Source: DASTBU01 sp035711845 (GTDB lineage: Bacteria > Acidobacteriota > Vicinamibacteria > Vicinamibacterales > 2-12-FULL-66-21). Taken from it: a stretch of DNA of 13,923 nucleotides. Made by a program: the position numbers and the translations under genes. Below the pieces are notes generated by a model. It saw only the letters and a list, made by a program, of their open reading frames with translations, had not been told where the DNA came from and searched no databases. Location of the stretch: NCBI GenBank assembly GCA_035711845.1, contig DASTBU010000021.1:1-13923 (forward strand). Reading direction: 5' to 3'. Of this stretch, positions 1 to 7,141 are shown piece after piece (positions within the stretch are counted from its first letter, which is position 1; every line of letters starts with the position of its first letter).

Positions 1-149
1 CCGTCCGCGAATAAGTGTGCCACTCTGACCGCCGATGCATCCCGCCTGGCTGCGTTGCTCGTCGCTTACATACTCCCGGTATGCGCGCTCCTCGCGCCTT
101 GCCATGCGGGCGCCTCGGCGCCCAGAGTGGCACACTTATTCGCGGACGG
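1..149. repeat. 149-bp imperfect palindrome (REP/MITE-like element)
   Basis: Positions 1-27 and 123-149 are perfect reverse complements of each other (27 of 27). The symmetry continues inward with mismatches and small gaps (for example CGCCGATGC against CGCCGAGGC) to a central hairpin, CATAC (69-73), loop TCCCG (74-78), GTATG (79-83). The whole element therefore has one centre near position 75-76 and could fold as one long hairpin or cruciform. It carries no convincing ORF. It ends 25 bp past the stop codon of the small minus-strand gene, so it could also act as that gene's transcription end. Because it starts at the first base of the window, the left arm may extend outside. It looks like a dispersed palindromic repeat or MITE. 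That reading is inferred, because copy number cannot be seen here. Confidence 0.8.
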
Positions 150-174
150 ATCCTAAAGCTCCAGCGGCCGCATG

Positions 175-354
175 TCAGCGACTTCGCGGCGTCGCGATCA
201 CCTGATAGACGTAGTCGGTCAGTTCGCGCAGCCGGAGAGCGGCCGAATCGTGAGACCAGTCGCCGCTCGTCGGGATTGTCGGTAGATCCACCGCACGGCT
301 CATGATCAGCGCGGCAGCGATCGTCGCTCGGGCTTGAATCTCGGTCGTTTGCAT
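175..354 (-). CDS. small hypothetical protein (59 aa)
   Basis: This is a 59-residue ORF starting MQTTEIQARATIAAALIMSR and ending IATPRSR with TGA at 177-175. The ATG at 354 has a GGGAG ribosome-binding sequence about 6 nt upstream. The frame stays open further upstream, but that extension is low-complexity, Arg/Cys-rich and has no better start. The protein is predicted soluble, alpha-helical and without a signal peptide or membrane segment. It contains a TSGDW segment around residue 30 and an LRELTDYVYQ helix near the C-terminus. I recognise no domain; it resembles the short conserved hypotheticals seen in Acidobacteriota, which is an impression and not a database match. It is followed by the 149-bp palindrome and preceded by a possible promoter at 412-439. 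Confidence 0.55.
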   Translation of the reverse strand: MQTTEIQARATIAAALIMSRAVDLPTIPTSGDWSHDSAALRLRELTDYVYQVIATPRSR

Positions 355-411
355 GTCGGCTCCCTGTCTGACCGCGCAGCCCGCCACACCGCACGGGGAC
401 GCGCCGGGAGT

Positions 412-439
412 GTTATACCGTAGATCCCCCTCATGTCTC
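412..439 (-). promoter_or_regulatory. possible sigma-70-type promoter of the 59-aa gene
   Basis: On the minus strand, GAGACA (439-434) and TATAAC (417-412) are separated by 16 bp, matching 4/6 and 5/6 of the -35 and -10 consensus. Transcription would begin near 405, leaving a leader of about 50 nt before the ATG at 354. The assignment rests on motif matching only. Confidence 0.3.
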
Positions 440-611
440 GGGACGAGAGTCCTTGCGAGCGCACGAGCCAGGCAGCCCGCAGTCGTGGTGGCCATCGGAT
501 CGATGATCGTCGTGCGTTGCCTGTAGTAGAGGGAAGGTACCGACGATGCCGGCTTATCGAAGTTCGCTCCCAGGCGGATGCGAACGGCCATCAACGCTTC
601 GCGCGTGCGCG

Positions 612-1550
612 CTACCGCGTGCGCCAGCGGCGGACACCGATACCAGCGAGGCCGATGCCCATCAGCAGCAAGGACGCGGGCTCGGGTATGCTGTAGGCAA
701 TGGCCGAGAATTGCTGCGGGGACGAACCTATCGGGGTTTGCGTGCCGGTCACAGGATCGATGTAGTAGAACTGTGTCGTGCCTGTCAGCGGATCCCAGTC
801 GGCGGTAATCAGGCGGGCCCCCCCTGGAACATTCTCCAGAAGATTCTCCAGGGAACCATTCTGCGCAGTGAAGGCCAACGAAAACGCGCCGGTCGTCATG
901 TCGACCGTCGCGAACTCGTTCCCGACTTTCACCAGCATGTGGGTGGCATCCAGATACGCCACTCCGGTCTGAGAGGCACCGAGAAGCGCTGCGCCGGTCT
1001 CAGGGGCGCCGAGAAGCGCCGCGCCGGTCTGAGCTGCGCCGAGGCCGCTCGGCGTGATGGCCACTCCGCCGGTTGTCTTGTCGATCACGATCGAATTGGC
1101 CGTTTGAGAGAGGCCGTCGTGTTCGCTCCACCCCCGGAGCACGCCGTCGGTTCCGATGGTGATATCCGCAATCTGCTGACCGATAGTGCCGACGAGTGTT
1201 CCTGCACCCGTGGTCGGGTCGATCGTGATCAGGGAGGCGGTCCCCGAGCCGAAGGGGTCTCGTGCGACGCCGTAGAGGGTGCCGGTGATTGGATCGAAAT
1301 CCAGACCGGTGACGTGGGAGAATCCGGTGCCGCCGATAAGGGTGGTTGCGCCCGTTATCGGATCGATGGTGTACAGGGAGCTCAGGCCACTCGAATTGAG
1401 CGTGCTCGGGGCAGTCGAATTCGGCGAGCTCGGGGCAGTCGGAGCGGTGGTGACGCCGTAGAGTACCGGACCCGCGTCGGCTGGCACCGGCAGCGTCGCC
1501 AGAGCTCCCATCAGCAGCATGGTACGGATGCTTCGCGCGAAACCTGCCAT
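612..1550 (-). CDS. PEP-CTERM sorting-domain protein, probably exported
   Basis: The protein has 312 aa from the ATG at 1550, chosen because AGGAGG lies 7 nt upstream; an in-frame upstream extension to 1613 lacks this. Residues 1-26 form a signal peptide (MAGFARSIRT, hydrophobic core, ADA cleavage site). The last 25 residues are a classic PEP-CTERM tail: an IPEP motif, a short hydrophobic helix LLLMGIGLAGIG and a basic end RRWRTR. Such tails are recognised by exosortase, whose gene is not in this window. Between them are repeated YxIDPxTG-type segments (for example YTIDPITG, YYIDPVTG) suggesting a beta-propeller-like fold. Two low-complexity tracts arise from tandem DNA repeats: a Ser/Thr/Pro/Asn tract near residues 35-56 and three 10-residue TGAALLGA-type repeats near residues 165-197. 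A surface or matrix role is likely; the ligand is unknown. A -24/-12-like site lies upstream. Confidence 0.85.
   Translation of the reverse strand: MAGFARSIRTMLLMGALATLPVPADAGPVLYGVTTAPTAPSSPNSTAPSTLNSSGLSSLYTIDPITGATTLIGGTGFSHVTGLDFDPITGTLYGVARDPFGSGTASLITIDPTTGAGTLVGTIGQQIADITIGTDGVLRGWSEHDGLSQTANSIVIDKTTGGVAITPSGLGAAQTGAALLGAPETGAALLGASQTGVAYLDATHMLVKVGNEFATVDMTTGAFSLAFTAQNGSLENLLENVPGGARLITADWDPLTGTTQFYYIDPVTGTQTPIGSSPQQFSAIAYSIPEPASLLLMGIGLAGIGVRRWRTR
961..1050. repeat. three tandem 30-bp repeats inside the PEP-CTERM gene
   Basis: Units at 961-990, 991-1020 and 1021-1050 share the core CCGGTCTGAG and GCGCCGAGAAGCGC with a few differences each. On the coding strand they give three 10-residue copies (AAQTGAALLG, APETGAALLG, ASQTGVAYLD). 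The period is a multiple of three, so copy number can change without breaking the frame. Confidence 0.8.
1404..1441. repeat. 14-bp direct repeat with 24-bp spacing in the PEP-CTERM gene
   Basis: GCTCGGGGCAGTCG occurs at 1404-1417 and again at 1428-1441, an offset of 24 bp (8 codons). It encodes the Ser/Thr/Pro/Asn-rich stretch just after the signal peptide region, which probably serves as a linker. Confidence 0.7.
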
Positions 1551-1640
1551 AGCATGCCTCCTGAGCTGGACGGGTAGCGGCCCGTCGCACGATCGACAAC
1601 CGACGGAAAGCAAGTTCGAGGCCTGAGGTTTGTTTCAGCG

Positions 1641-1656
1641 CGCAACCGTCAAGCCC
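1641..1656 (-). promoter_or_regulatory. candidate sigma-54 (-24/-12) promoter of the PEP-CTERM gene
   Basis: Read on the minus strand from 1656, the sequence is GGGCTTGACGGTTGCG. It has GG and GC separated by exactly 10 bp and an intact TTGC in the -12 half; the -24 half keeps GGC but departs from TGGCACG. The predicted start is near 1630, giving a leader of about 80 nt to the ATG at 1550. RpoN control of PEP-CTERM/exosortase genes is established in some bacteria, which makes the match worth noting. In GC-rich DNA such a match can arise by chance, so confidence is low. Confidence 0.3.
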
Positions 1657-1861
1657 GTACAGCCTCAGCCTGTTAGCGGTGACACGCAGATCTCGTGCAC
1701 AGTCGGAATCATCTCTCCGGGTGAAATCAGTCGCGCTCCACGGTTTTCTCAACCTCATCGGCGATGTGCCGCCATCTCAGCTTTGATGACCTCGCCGGGC
1801 CTGCGTTCCGACAGATGATTTGCCAGCTCAGCTCCCGGCGCCCGTGGAGCTAGCCCGGCGC

Positions 1862-1867
1862 TATAAT
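1862..1867 (+). promoter_or_regulatory. TATAAT -10 box 12 nt before the kinase start codon
   Basis: A perfect TATAAT sits at 1862-1867 with the kinase ATG at 1880. Transcription would start around 1874-1876, leaving a leader of about 5 nt with no ribosome-binding site, so the mRNA would be almost leaderless. No good -35 hexamer is visible at 16-18 bp. The box also argues against the upstream in-frame TTG at 1820 as the start. Confidence 0.5.
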
Positions 1868-1879
1868 CCACGCTTCCCG

Positions 1880-4531
1880 ATGACAATCCCGCCGGGTGCT
1901 CGGCTCGGCCCGTACGAAATCCTGTCGCTGCTCGGGAGCGGTGGCATGGGCGACGTGTACAAGGCGCGCGACGTGCGGCTGGACCGAAACGTTGCGGTCA
2001 AGACGCTCCGCCAGCTGGAGGACGAGCCAGCGCGGCGCCGGTTCAGGCGCGAGGCCCGGGCGCTCGCAAACCTCAACCACCCCAACATCTGTCAGATCTT
2101 CGAGATCGGGGAGCAGGACGGCCGGCCGTTCATCGCCATGGAACTCCTCGAGGGGAATTCGCTGGCATCGCGGGTGGCGGACGGCCCGCTCCCTGTTGGC
2201 GCCGGGATCGACATTGCCGCCGCAGTGCTTGCCGCACTGAAGGCGATGCACGAGAAAAACCTCGTGCACCGCGATGTAAAACCTTCGAACGTGTTTCTCT
2301 CACGGCATGCGGTGAAGCTGCTGGACTTTGGTCTCGCGCGGCCGGTCGAGCTTGGCGGCGCCGAGACGAGGACCAGCCTGAGCGTTCCGGGCACCGTCGT
2401 GGGCACGCCGGACTACATGTCCCCTGAACAGATCACGGCCGGCCGCGTCGATGGGCGATCCGACCTGTTCTCGACTGCCGTGATGCTGTTCGAGATGGTG
2501 ACCGGAAGCCGGCCGTTTCGTGGGGACACGCAGTTTGCGGTGCTCCATGCGATTCTGCATCATGAGCCGCCGGCGCTCGAGGGCTCGCGCGAGGCCGCGG
2601 CCCTGCAACGCGTGATTCGCCGTGCGCTCGCGAAGTCGCCCGACGAGCGCTACGAGAGCGCGGAGGCGATGGAGCGGGATCTCCGCGAGGCGAAGGCGAG
2701 TATGGAACCAGGGGTCGTGCCGCACGCCCGTCATGCGGCACGCCTCGCCGTGACGCCGTTCGTTGTCGCCGACGACGATCCGGATCTCGAGTTTTTCGCC
2801 ACGGGCCTCGCCGATGCGCTGGCCACCTCGCTGTCCCAGGCTGGATCGCTGACCGTGCGCTCGACGCTGATGAAGCACCAGTCGATGAAAGACGCGCCCG
2901 ATCTCATGGGGATCGCGCGGGAGCTGGACGTCGACGCCCTCGTTACCGGCACGATTATCGCTGGCCGGAACAGGATCCGCGTGACGACCCAGATCGTGCA
3001 GGGGGCCGACGGGCGCGTCCTCTGGTCGCGGAGCTCGCACGCGGTCAGGGACGAGATGGACGATTTGGAATCATCTCTGGTTGCCGAGGTGCGGCGGGCA
3101 CTGCGCGCGGGACCGCTGAGAGCCAATCTCTTCGGCGCCGACGCGCCAGGGGTCGAGTCGCTCGCCGTGCTGCCGCTCGAGAACCTGTCGGGCGATCCGC
3201 AGCAGGAGTACTTCGCCGACGGGATGACGGATGCGCTCATCACGGAAATGGCGCGCCTGGGTGGGCTGAAGCGCGTGATCGCGCGCGGCTCGGTGATGCG
3301 CTACAAGCGAACCGACAAGCCGCTCGACGTTGTCGCGCGTGAACTGCGCGTGGACGCCCTCGTCACCGGCACCGTCACGCGCGCAGGGGATCGCGTCCGA
3401 GTGACCGCACAGCTCATCGACGGAGCGAGCGAGGATCAACTGTGGGCCGATCGGTACGAGCGGGATTTGCACGACGTGCTGCGACTGCAGAACGAGGTCG
3501 CGACAAGCATCGCGGCGCAGATCGGCGGGCGACTCGGCCGAGGCGATCTGGGCCGGCCGCCGACGGTTGGAAGCGTCGATCCTGAAGCGTATGAGGCATA
3601 TCTGAAGGCGCGATTCCATTGGTACGCGTTGTCGTCCGAAGGCTTCGAGACCGCACTCGGATACCTGCAGATGGCGATCGAGAGGGATCCTCACTACGCC
3701 CCTGCCCATGCCGCCATCGGGTTCGTCTGGGGCGGGCGCGCGCACATGGGCATGATCCCGAGCCAGGACGCCGTGCGCCGTGGCAGACCGCACATCGATC
3801 GGGCACTGGCTCTCGACCCCGCGTCCGCCGAGGCACATTTCTACGCCGCCGTCACCGCGCTGTACTGCGAATGGGACTGGGCGGGCGCGCAACGCGAAGT
3901 CGATCTGGCGCTGGCGCTCAATCCGAACATCGCCGAAGCCCATCAGACCCGCGCAGATCTCCTGTTGATCCAGGAGCGCCGGTCGGAGGCCGTCGAGGAA
4001 CTGGAGCGTGCCCTGGACCTCGATCCACTCAATGCCTGGACCGAGACCGCCGTCGGCGGGCGTTACCTTCGGGCAGGCCGTGAGCAGGAGGGACTTGCCC
4101 TGCTCGAGAAGGCGCTTCAGAGCGAACCGCAGTTCGCGCTCGCACACCAGTACGTCTGGTCGGCCTCCCACCGCGCAGGCAGCTTCGACGAGGCGTCCAC
4201 ATCGGCGGCGCGGCACCTCGCGCTCAAGGGCTACCTCGACGCCTCGCAGGCGCTGCTCGGCGAGCACGCCCAACGCGGCTATCGTCAGGGCATGATGGCC
4301 GCCGCGGTGATCCTCGCCGAACGGGCGAGGGAGACCTACATCCAGCCTACGCTTGTCGCGGCGCTCTACATGTCGGCCGGCGCGCGTTCGGAGGCGCTGG
4401 ACTGGATCGAGCGGGGCTTGAAGCTCCGCGACACCTGGCTCGTGTTCCTCAAAGACGATCCACGCTTCGAGGATCTGCACGGCGAGGTCCGGTTCAAAGA
4501 CGCCGTGCGGCGAATGCAGTTCCCGGCCTGA
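1880..4531 (+). CDS. Ser/Thr protein kinase with tandem TolB-like domains and TPR repeats
   Basis: The product is an 883-aa Hanks-type kinase. The catalytic domain covers about residues 10-275: glycine loop GSGGMG (19-24), ATP-binding Lys41, catalytic H130-R131-D132 with KPSN following, D149-F150-G151, and the activation-segment end GTPDYMSPEQ. All key residues are present, so it should be active. Two consecutive TolB/FlgO-like domains follow, near 286-409 (starting LAVTPF) and 423-553 (starting LAVLPLENLSGD); each ends with a VDALVTGT...RVRVTAQ-type segment. The C-terminal third (about 560-880) is alpha-helical TPR repeats, with the family's usual LKDDPRFEDL ending. Many kinases of this type have a transmembrane helix after the catalytic domain; none is visible here, so it is probably cytosolic. 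Substrates are unknown; an FHA-domain regulator is encoded at 7743-8405. The start is ATG 1880, with an in-frame TTG at 1820 as the alternative. Confidence 0.92.
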   Translation: MTIPPGARLGPYEILSLLGSGGMGDVYKARDVRLDRNVAVKTLRQLEDEPARRRFRREARALANLNHPNICQIFEIGEQDGRPFIAMELLEGNSLASRVADGPLPVGAGIDIAAAVLAALKAMHEKNLVHRDVKPSNVFLSRHAVKLLDFGLARPVELGGAETRTSLSVPGTVVGTPDYMSPEQITAGRVDGRSDLFSTAVMLFEMVTGSRPFRGDTQFAVLHAILHHEPPALEGSREAAALQRVIRRALAKSPDERYESAEAMERDLREAKASMEPGVVPHARHAARLAVTPFVVADDDPDLEFFATGLADALATSLSQAGSLTVRSTLMKHQSMKDAPDLMGIARELDVDALVTGTIIAGRNRIRVTTQIVQGADGRVLWSRSSHAVRDEMDDLESSLVAEVRRALRAGPLRANLFGADAPGVESLAVLPLENLSGDPQQEYFADGMTDALITEMARLGGLKRVIARGSVMRYKRTDKPLDVVARELRVDALVTGTVTRAGDRVRVTAQLIDGASEDQLWADRYERDLHDVLRLQNEVATSIAAQIGGRLGRGDLGRPPTVGSVDPEAYEAYLKARFHWYALSSEGFETALGYLQMAIERDPHYAPAHAAIGFVWGGRAHMGMIPSQDAVRRGRPHIDRALALDPASAEAHFYAAVTALYCEWDWAGAQREVDLALALNPNIAEAHQTRADLLLIQERRSEAVEELERALDLDPLNAWTETAVGGRYLRAGREQEGLALLEKALQSEPQFALAHQYVWSASHRAGSFDEASTSAARHLALKGYLDASQALLGEHAQRGYRQGMMAAAVILAERARETYIQPTLVAALYMSAGARSEALDWIERGLKLRDTWLVFLKDDPRFEDLHGEVRFKDAVRRMQFPA

Positions 4532-4764
4532 TCGTCGACGGCGGCGCCTTTCGAAATCGCCGAGCCACCTCAGCCTGTCGCTTAGCTTCCCGACCCCCTC
4601 CAGGGCCGATCGGAACGCTTCGCACTCGCGCAGCAGCACGCACTGCCCCAGTTCTTGCAAACAGATCTCCCCGCCGGTCAGCCGTAGGTCGGCAGCCCGT
4701 TGCTGTTGACCTGGAGAGCGGTCATGGAACATCCGCGGCACACGCGGCGTGTTGAGGAGTAATG

Positions 4765-6981
4765 ATGCGTGCGCTCGTCAGGCCGGACATCCTGTACGCG
4801 TGGAAGGGGCCATCGCTGCTGATCGTCAACACCCGCGGGGAGTGCGGACCCGATCAGCAGCTGTCGGGCCTCTACTTCCGGGAGGCGCGGTTCCTTCGCA
4901 CGCTCCGTCTGGAGATCAACGGCGAGGCCCCCTGGCTCTGCGAAGCCGCGTCGCTCGATCCGGAATCGCTGGCGTTGAACTTCGTATATCCAGAAATCAA
5001 GGCGCCGGGTGGAGGCGGAACGGGACAGTCCGGCGACGAGGAAGTGCTGGACGCCCGCGGGATCCCCGAGCGGTCGTTGGACATCCTGCTGGCCTATCAC
5101 GTCGGCATCGCGGAGCTCACGATCGCGCTCGCGGTGTCGAATCGGGGCCTCCGCCCGATCGAGGTCGACGTGGCCTGGACCCTGGGCGCCGACTTCGCAG
5201 ACATCCAGGAAGCGCAGTCCGGCAGGCGCGAGCAGGAGGCGCCCGTCGATGTCGGCGCGCACGACGATTATCTCGAATTCGTGTATCGCCATCCGGACCT
5301 GCCGTTTCGTACTCGCGTTCGACACGATGCAGGGTGGCGTGTCCGCGGAGAGCAGTTGGCCATTCAACTGGCACTTCAGCCGCAGCACACCGTCGAATCG
5401 AGGCTGTACGTCGTTCCACTCAGTGGATCGGCCGATTTCGCTCGCGCCGACACCGAGCGGCGTGAATCGACACTCGATGAATGGCGCGCGCGGTTCGCAC
5501 GCGTCGACATCCCTGGAAATCGTGTGGCGGAGGAGGTGGTGAGGAGCAACGTCCGCGACATTGCGTCGTTTCCGCTCCTGGATGGGCCGCCCGAGGAATG
5601 GCTTGCGATGCAGGCGGGAATGCCGCTGTACCCGGCGTACTTCGGGCGCGATGGCCTGACGGCGGGGTGGCAGGCCGCCTCCCTCGACAGCGGCGAGGCG
5701 CTCGAGGCGTCGTTGACCAGGCTCGGTCGGCTGCAGAGCGACCGCTTCGACGACTGGCGGGATGAGCAGCCCGGCCGGATCCCCTATCAGGTGCGAACAG
5801 GGCCACTGGCGCTCCTGAACCTGAATCCGTACTCCTCTTACTATGCGGACTACGCCAGCCCGCTGATGTACGTCATCTCGCTGGCGAACCTCTGGGCCTG
5901 GAGCGGCAACCGCCGGCATCTCGAGCAGCACTGGGACACGGTCCGGCGCATTCTGGACTGGGCGCGCGATCACGGCGACCTCGATCGAGACGGCTACCTC
6001 GAATACCACACGCGATCGAGCAAGGGCACGAAGAACCAGGGCTGGAAGGACAGCGGTGACGCGATCGTCTACGACGACGGCTCGCCAGTGCCCCCGCCGA
6101 TCGCCACCTGCGAGTTGCAGGGGTACTGGTACATCGCACAGGAGCTCATGGCGATGATGTCCTGGATCATGGGCGCGCGCGAAGATGCCCGCGGATACCG
6201 ACAGAGTGCAGCAGCGCTCAAGGAACGATTCAATCGCGACTGGTGGGTGGAGGACCAGCACTTCTACGCCCTGGCCCTGGATCCGGCGAAGCGCCAGGTG
6301 CGGGCGGTGACGTCGAACGTGGGCCACTGCCTGGCGTCCGGCATCATCGATCGCGAGCGTCTGCCCGCGGTCGTCGAACGGATGTTCGCCCCTGACATCT
6401 TCAGCGGCTGGGGCGTTCGAACGCTGTCCACTGGACATGCGTTCTACAATCCCCTGAGCTATCACCGGGGCACGGTCTGGGCGGTCGAGCAGGCGACGAT
6501 CGTTTTCGGCCTGCGCCGGTTCGGTTTCGATGCGCGCGCGCTCGATCTGGCGCAGGCCCTGTTCGATCTCGCGCTGCTCTATCCGGAGTACCGGATCCCC
6601 GAATGCGTGGGTGGGTACGCGCGCGGCGATCGGCCGGTCCCCGGGGCCTACCCTCGCGCCAACACGCCGCAACTCTGGAACGCCACCGCGTTTCCACTCG
6701 TGGTGCAGACGGTGCTGGGACTGCTCCCGATAGCGGCGACCGAGACGCTGATCCTCGATCCCGCGTTGCCGCCCTGGATCCCGGAGTTGATTCTCAAAGA
6801 CGTGCGTGTCGGGTCCGCCAGGGCCACGCTGCGGTTCTGGCGCGACGAGAAGGGCTCGTCGAACTGGGAGGTCCTGCATCGAGAGGGCACACTCCGCGTG
6901 ATACGACAGCCAGCACCGGAGTCCCTGACTGCCAAGTGGACGGATCGCGCGAGTGCCGTGCTCGAATCGATGCTGAAGTGA
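4765..6981 (+). CDS. glycogen-debranching-type glycosidase (amylo-alpha-1,6-glucosidase family)
   Basis: The product has about 738 aa and lacks a signal peptide, so it acts in the cytoplasm. The N-terminal half (about residues 5-240) is the beta-rich N-terminal domain typical of bacterial amylo-alpha-1,6-glucosidase-like proteins, with LLIVNTRGE and SGLYFREARFL near the start. The C-terminal half is an (alpha/alpha)6-barrel with YFGRDGLTAGWQ (from 292), the acidic GWKDSGD (426-432) that probably contributes a catalytic acid, CELQGYWYIAQEL, YHRGTVWAVEQ (from 566) and PECVGGYARG. The expected role is hydrolysis of alpha-1,6 branches or related alpha-glucosides in storage-glucan turnover; the exact substrate cannot be fixed from sequence. 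GAGGAG at 4754-4759 is 5 nt before the ATG at 4765 and only 2 nt before the adjacent ATG at 4762, so the second Met is preferred. It lies 233 bp downstream of the kinase gene and may or may not be cotranscribed with it. Confidence 0.85.
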   Translation: MRALVRPDILYAWKGPSLLIVNTRGECGPDQQLSGLYFREARFLRTLRLEINGEAPWLCEAASLDPESLALNFVYPEIKAPGGGGTGQSGDEEVLDARGIPERSLDILLAYHVGIAELTIALAVSNRGLRPIEVDVAWTLGADFADIQEAQSGRREQEAPVDVGAHDDYLEFVYRHPDLPFRTRVRHDAGWRVRGEQLAIQLALQPQHTVESRLYVVPLSGSADFARADTERRESTLDEWRARFARVDIPGNRVAEEVVRSNVRDIASFPLLDGPPEEWLAMQAGMPLYPAYFGRDGLTAGWQAASLDSGEALEASLTRLGRLQSDRFDDWRDEQPGRIPYQVRTGPLALLNLNPYSSYYADYASPLMYVISLANLWAWSGNRRHLEQHWDTVRRILDWARDHGDLDRDGYLEYHTRSSKGTKNQGWKDSGDAIVYDDGSPVPPPIATCELQGYWYIAQELMAMMSWIMGAREDARGYRQSAAALKERFNRDWWVEDQHFYALALDPAKRQVRAVTSNVGHCLASGIIDRERLPAVVERMFAPDIFSGWGVRTLSTGHAFYNPLSYHRGTVWAVEQATIVFGLRRFGFDARALDLAQALFDLALLYPEYRIPECVGGYARGDRPVPGAYPRANTPQLWNATAFPLVVQTVLGLLPIAATETLILDPALPPWIPELILKDVRVGSARATLRFWRDEKGSSNWEVLHREGTLRVIRQPAPESLTAKWTDRASAVLESMLK

Positions 6982-7141
6982 CAGGGCAACCCCTCGAGCC
7001 CATCCCTTGGCCGATCGGAAGTCAGGGGTCGGGCTCTTTCGGTTGAGGGCCGTCGAAAATGTCGCGAGCCCTGGATCCTGCACGTGCTGCCGGCGTCCAA
7101 GGTGAATGCCGACTTCACGGCTGCTGCAAGGAGTGACTCTG

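Larger units (their letters stand above)
1551..1879. other. 329-bp divergent intergenic region
   Basis: This gap separates the PEP-CTERM gene (minus) from the kinase gene (plus) and holds no convincing gene. It contains the ribosome-binding site of the PEP-CTERM gene (AGGAGG, about 1558-1563 in minus orientation), a -24/-12-like element at 1641-1656 on the minus strand and a TATAAT box at 1862-1867 on the plus strand. Short open frames cross it on both strands but lack ribosome-binding sites and recognisable sequence. Confidence 0.6.

Noticed and set aside
546..1577. 343-codon plus-strand frame opposite the PEP-CTERM gene
   Set aside because: The minus strand has a signal peptide, a PEP-CTERM tail and AGGAGG; the plus frame is Arg/Gly-rich with the repeats seen antisense.
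1820..1879. TTG 1820 as start of the kinase
   Set aside because: The added 20 residues are not part of the kinase fold and the stretch contains the TATAAT box; ATG 1880 directly precedes the domain.
3071..4741. 556-codon minus-strand frame across the kinase gene and the gap after it
   Set aside because: Most of it is antisense to the kinase TPR region. The part over the 4532-4761 gap (ending in residues such as GEICLQELGQCVLL) looked briefly protein-like but has no ribosome-binding site or stop of its own.
6997..7036. GAGCCC/GGGCTC inverted repeat after the glycosidase gene as a terminator
   Set aside because: Six-bp stem with a 28-nt loop; not distinguishable from chance in GC-rich sequence.
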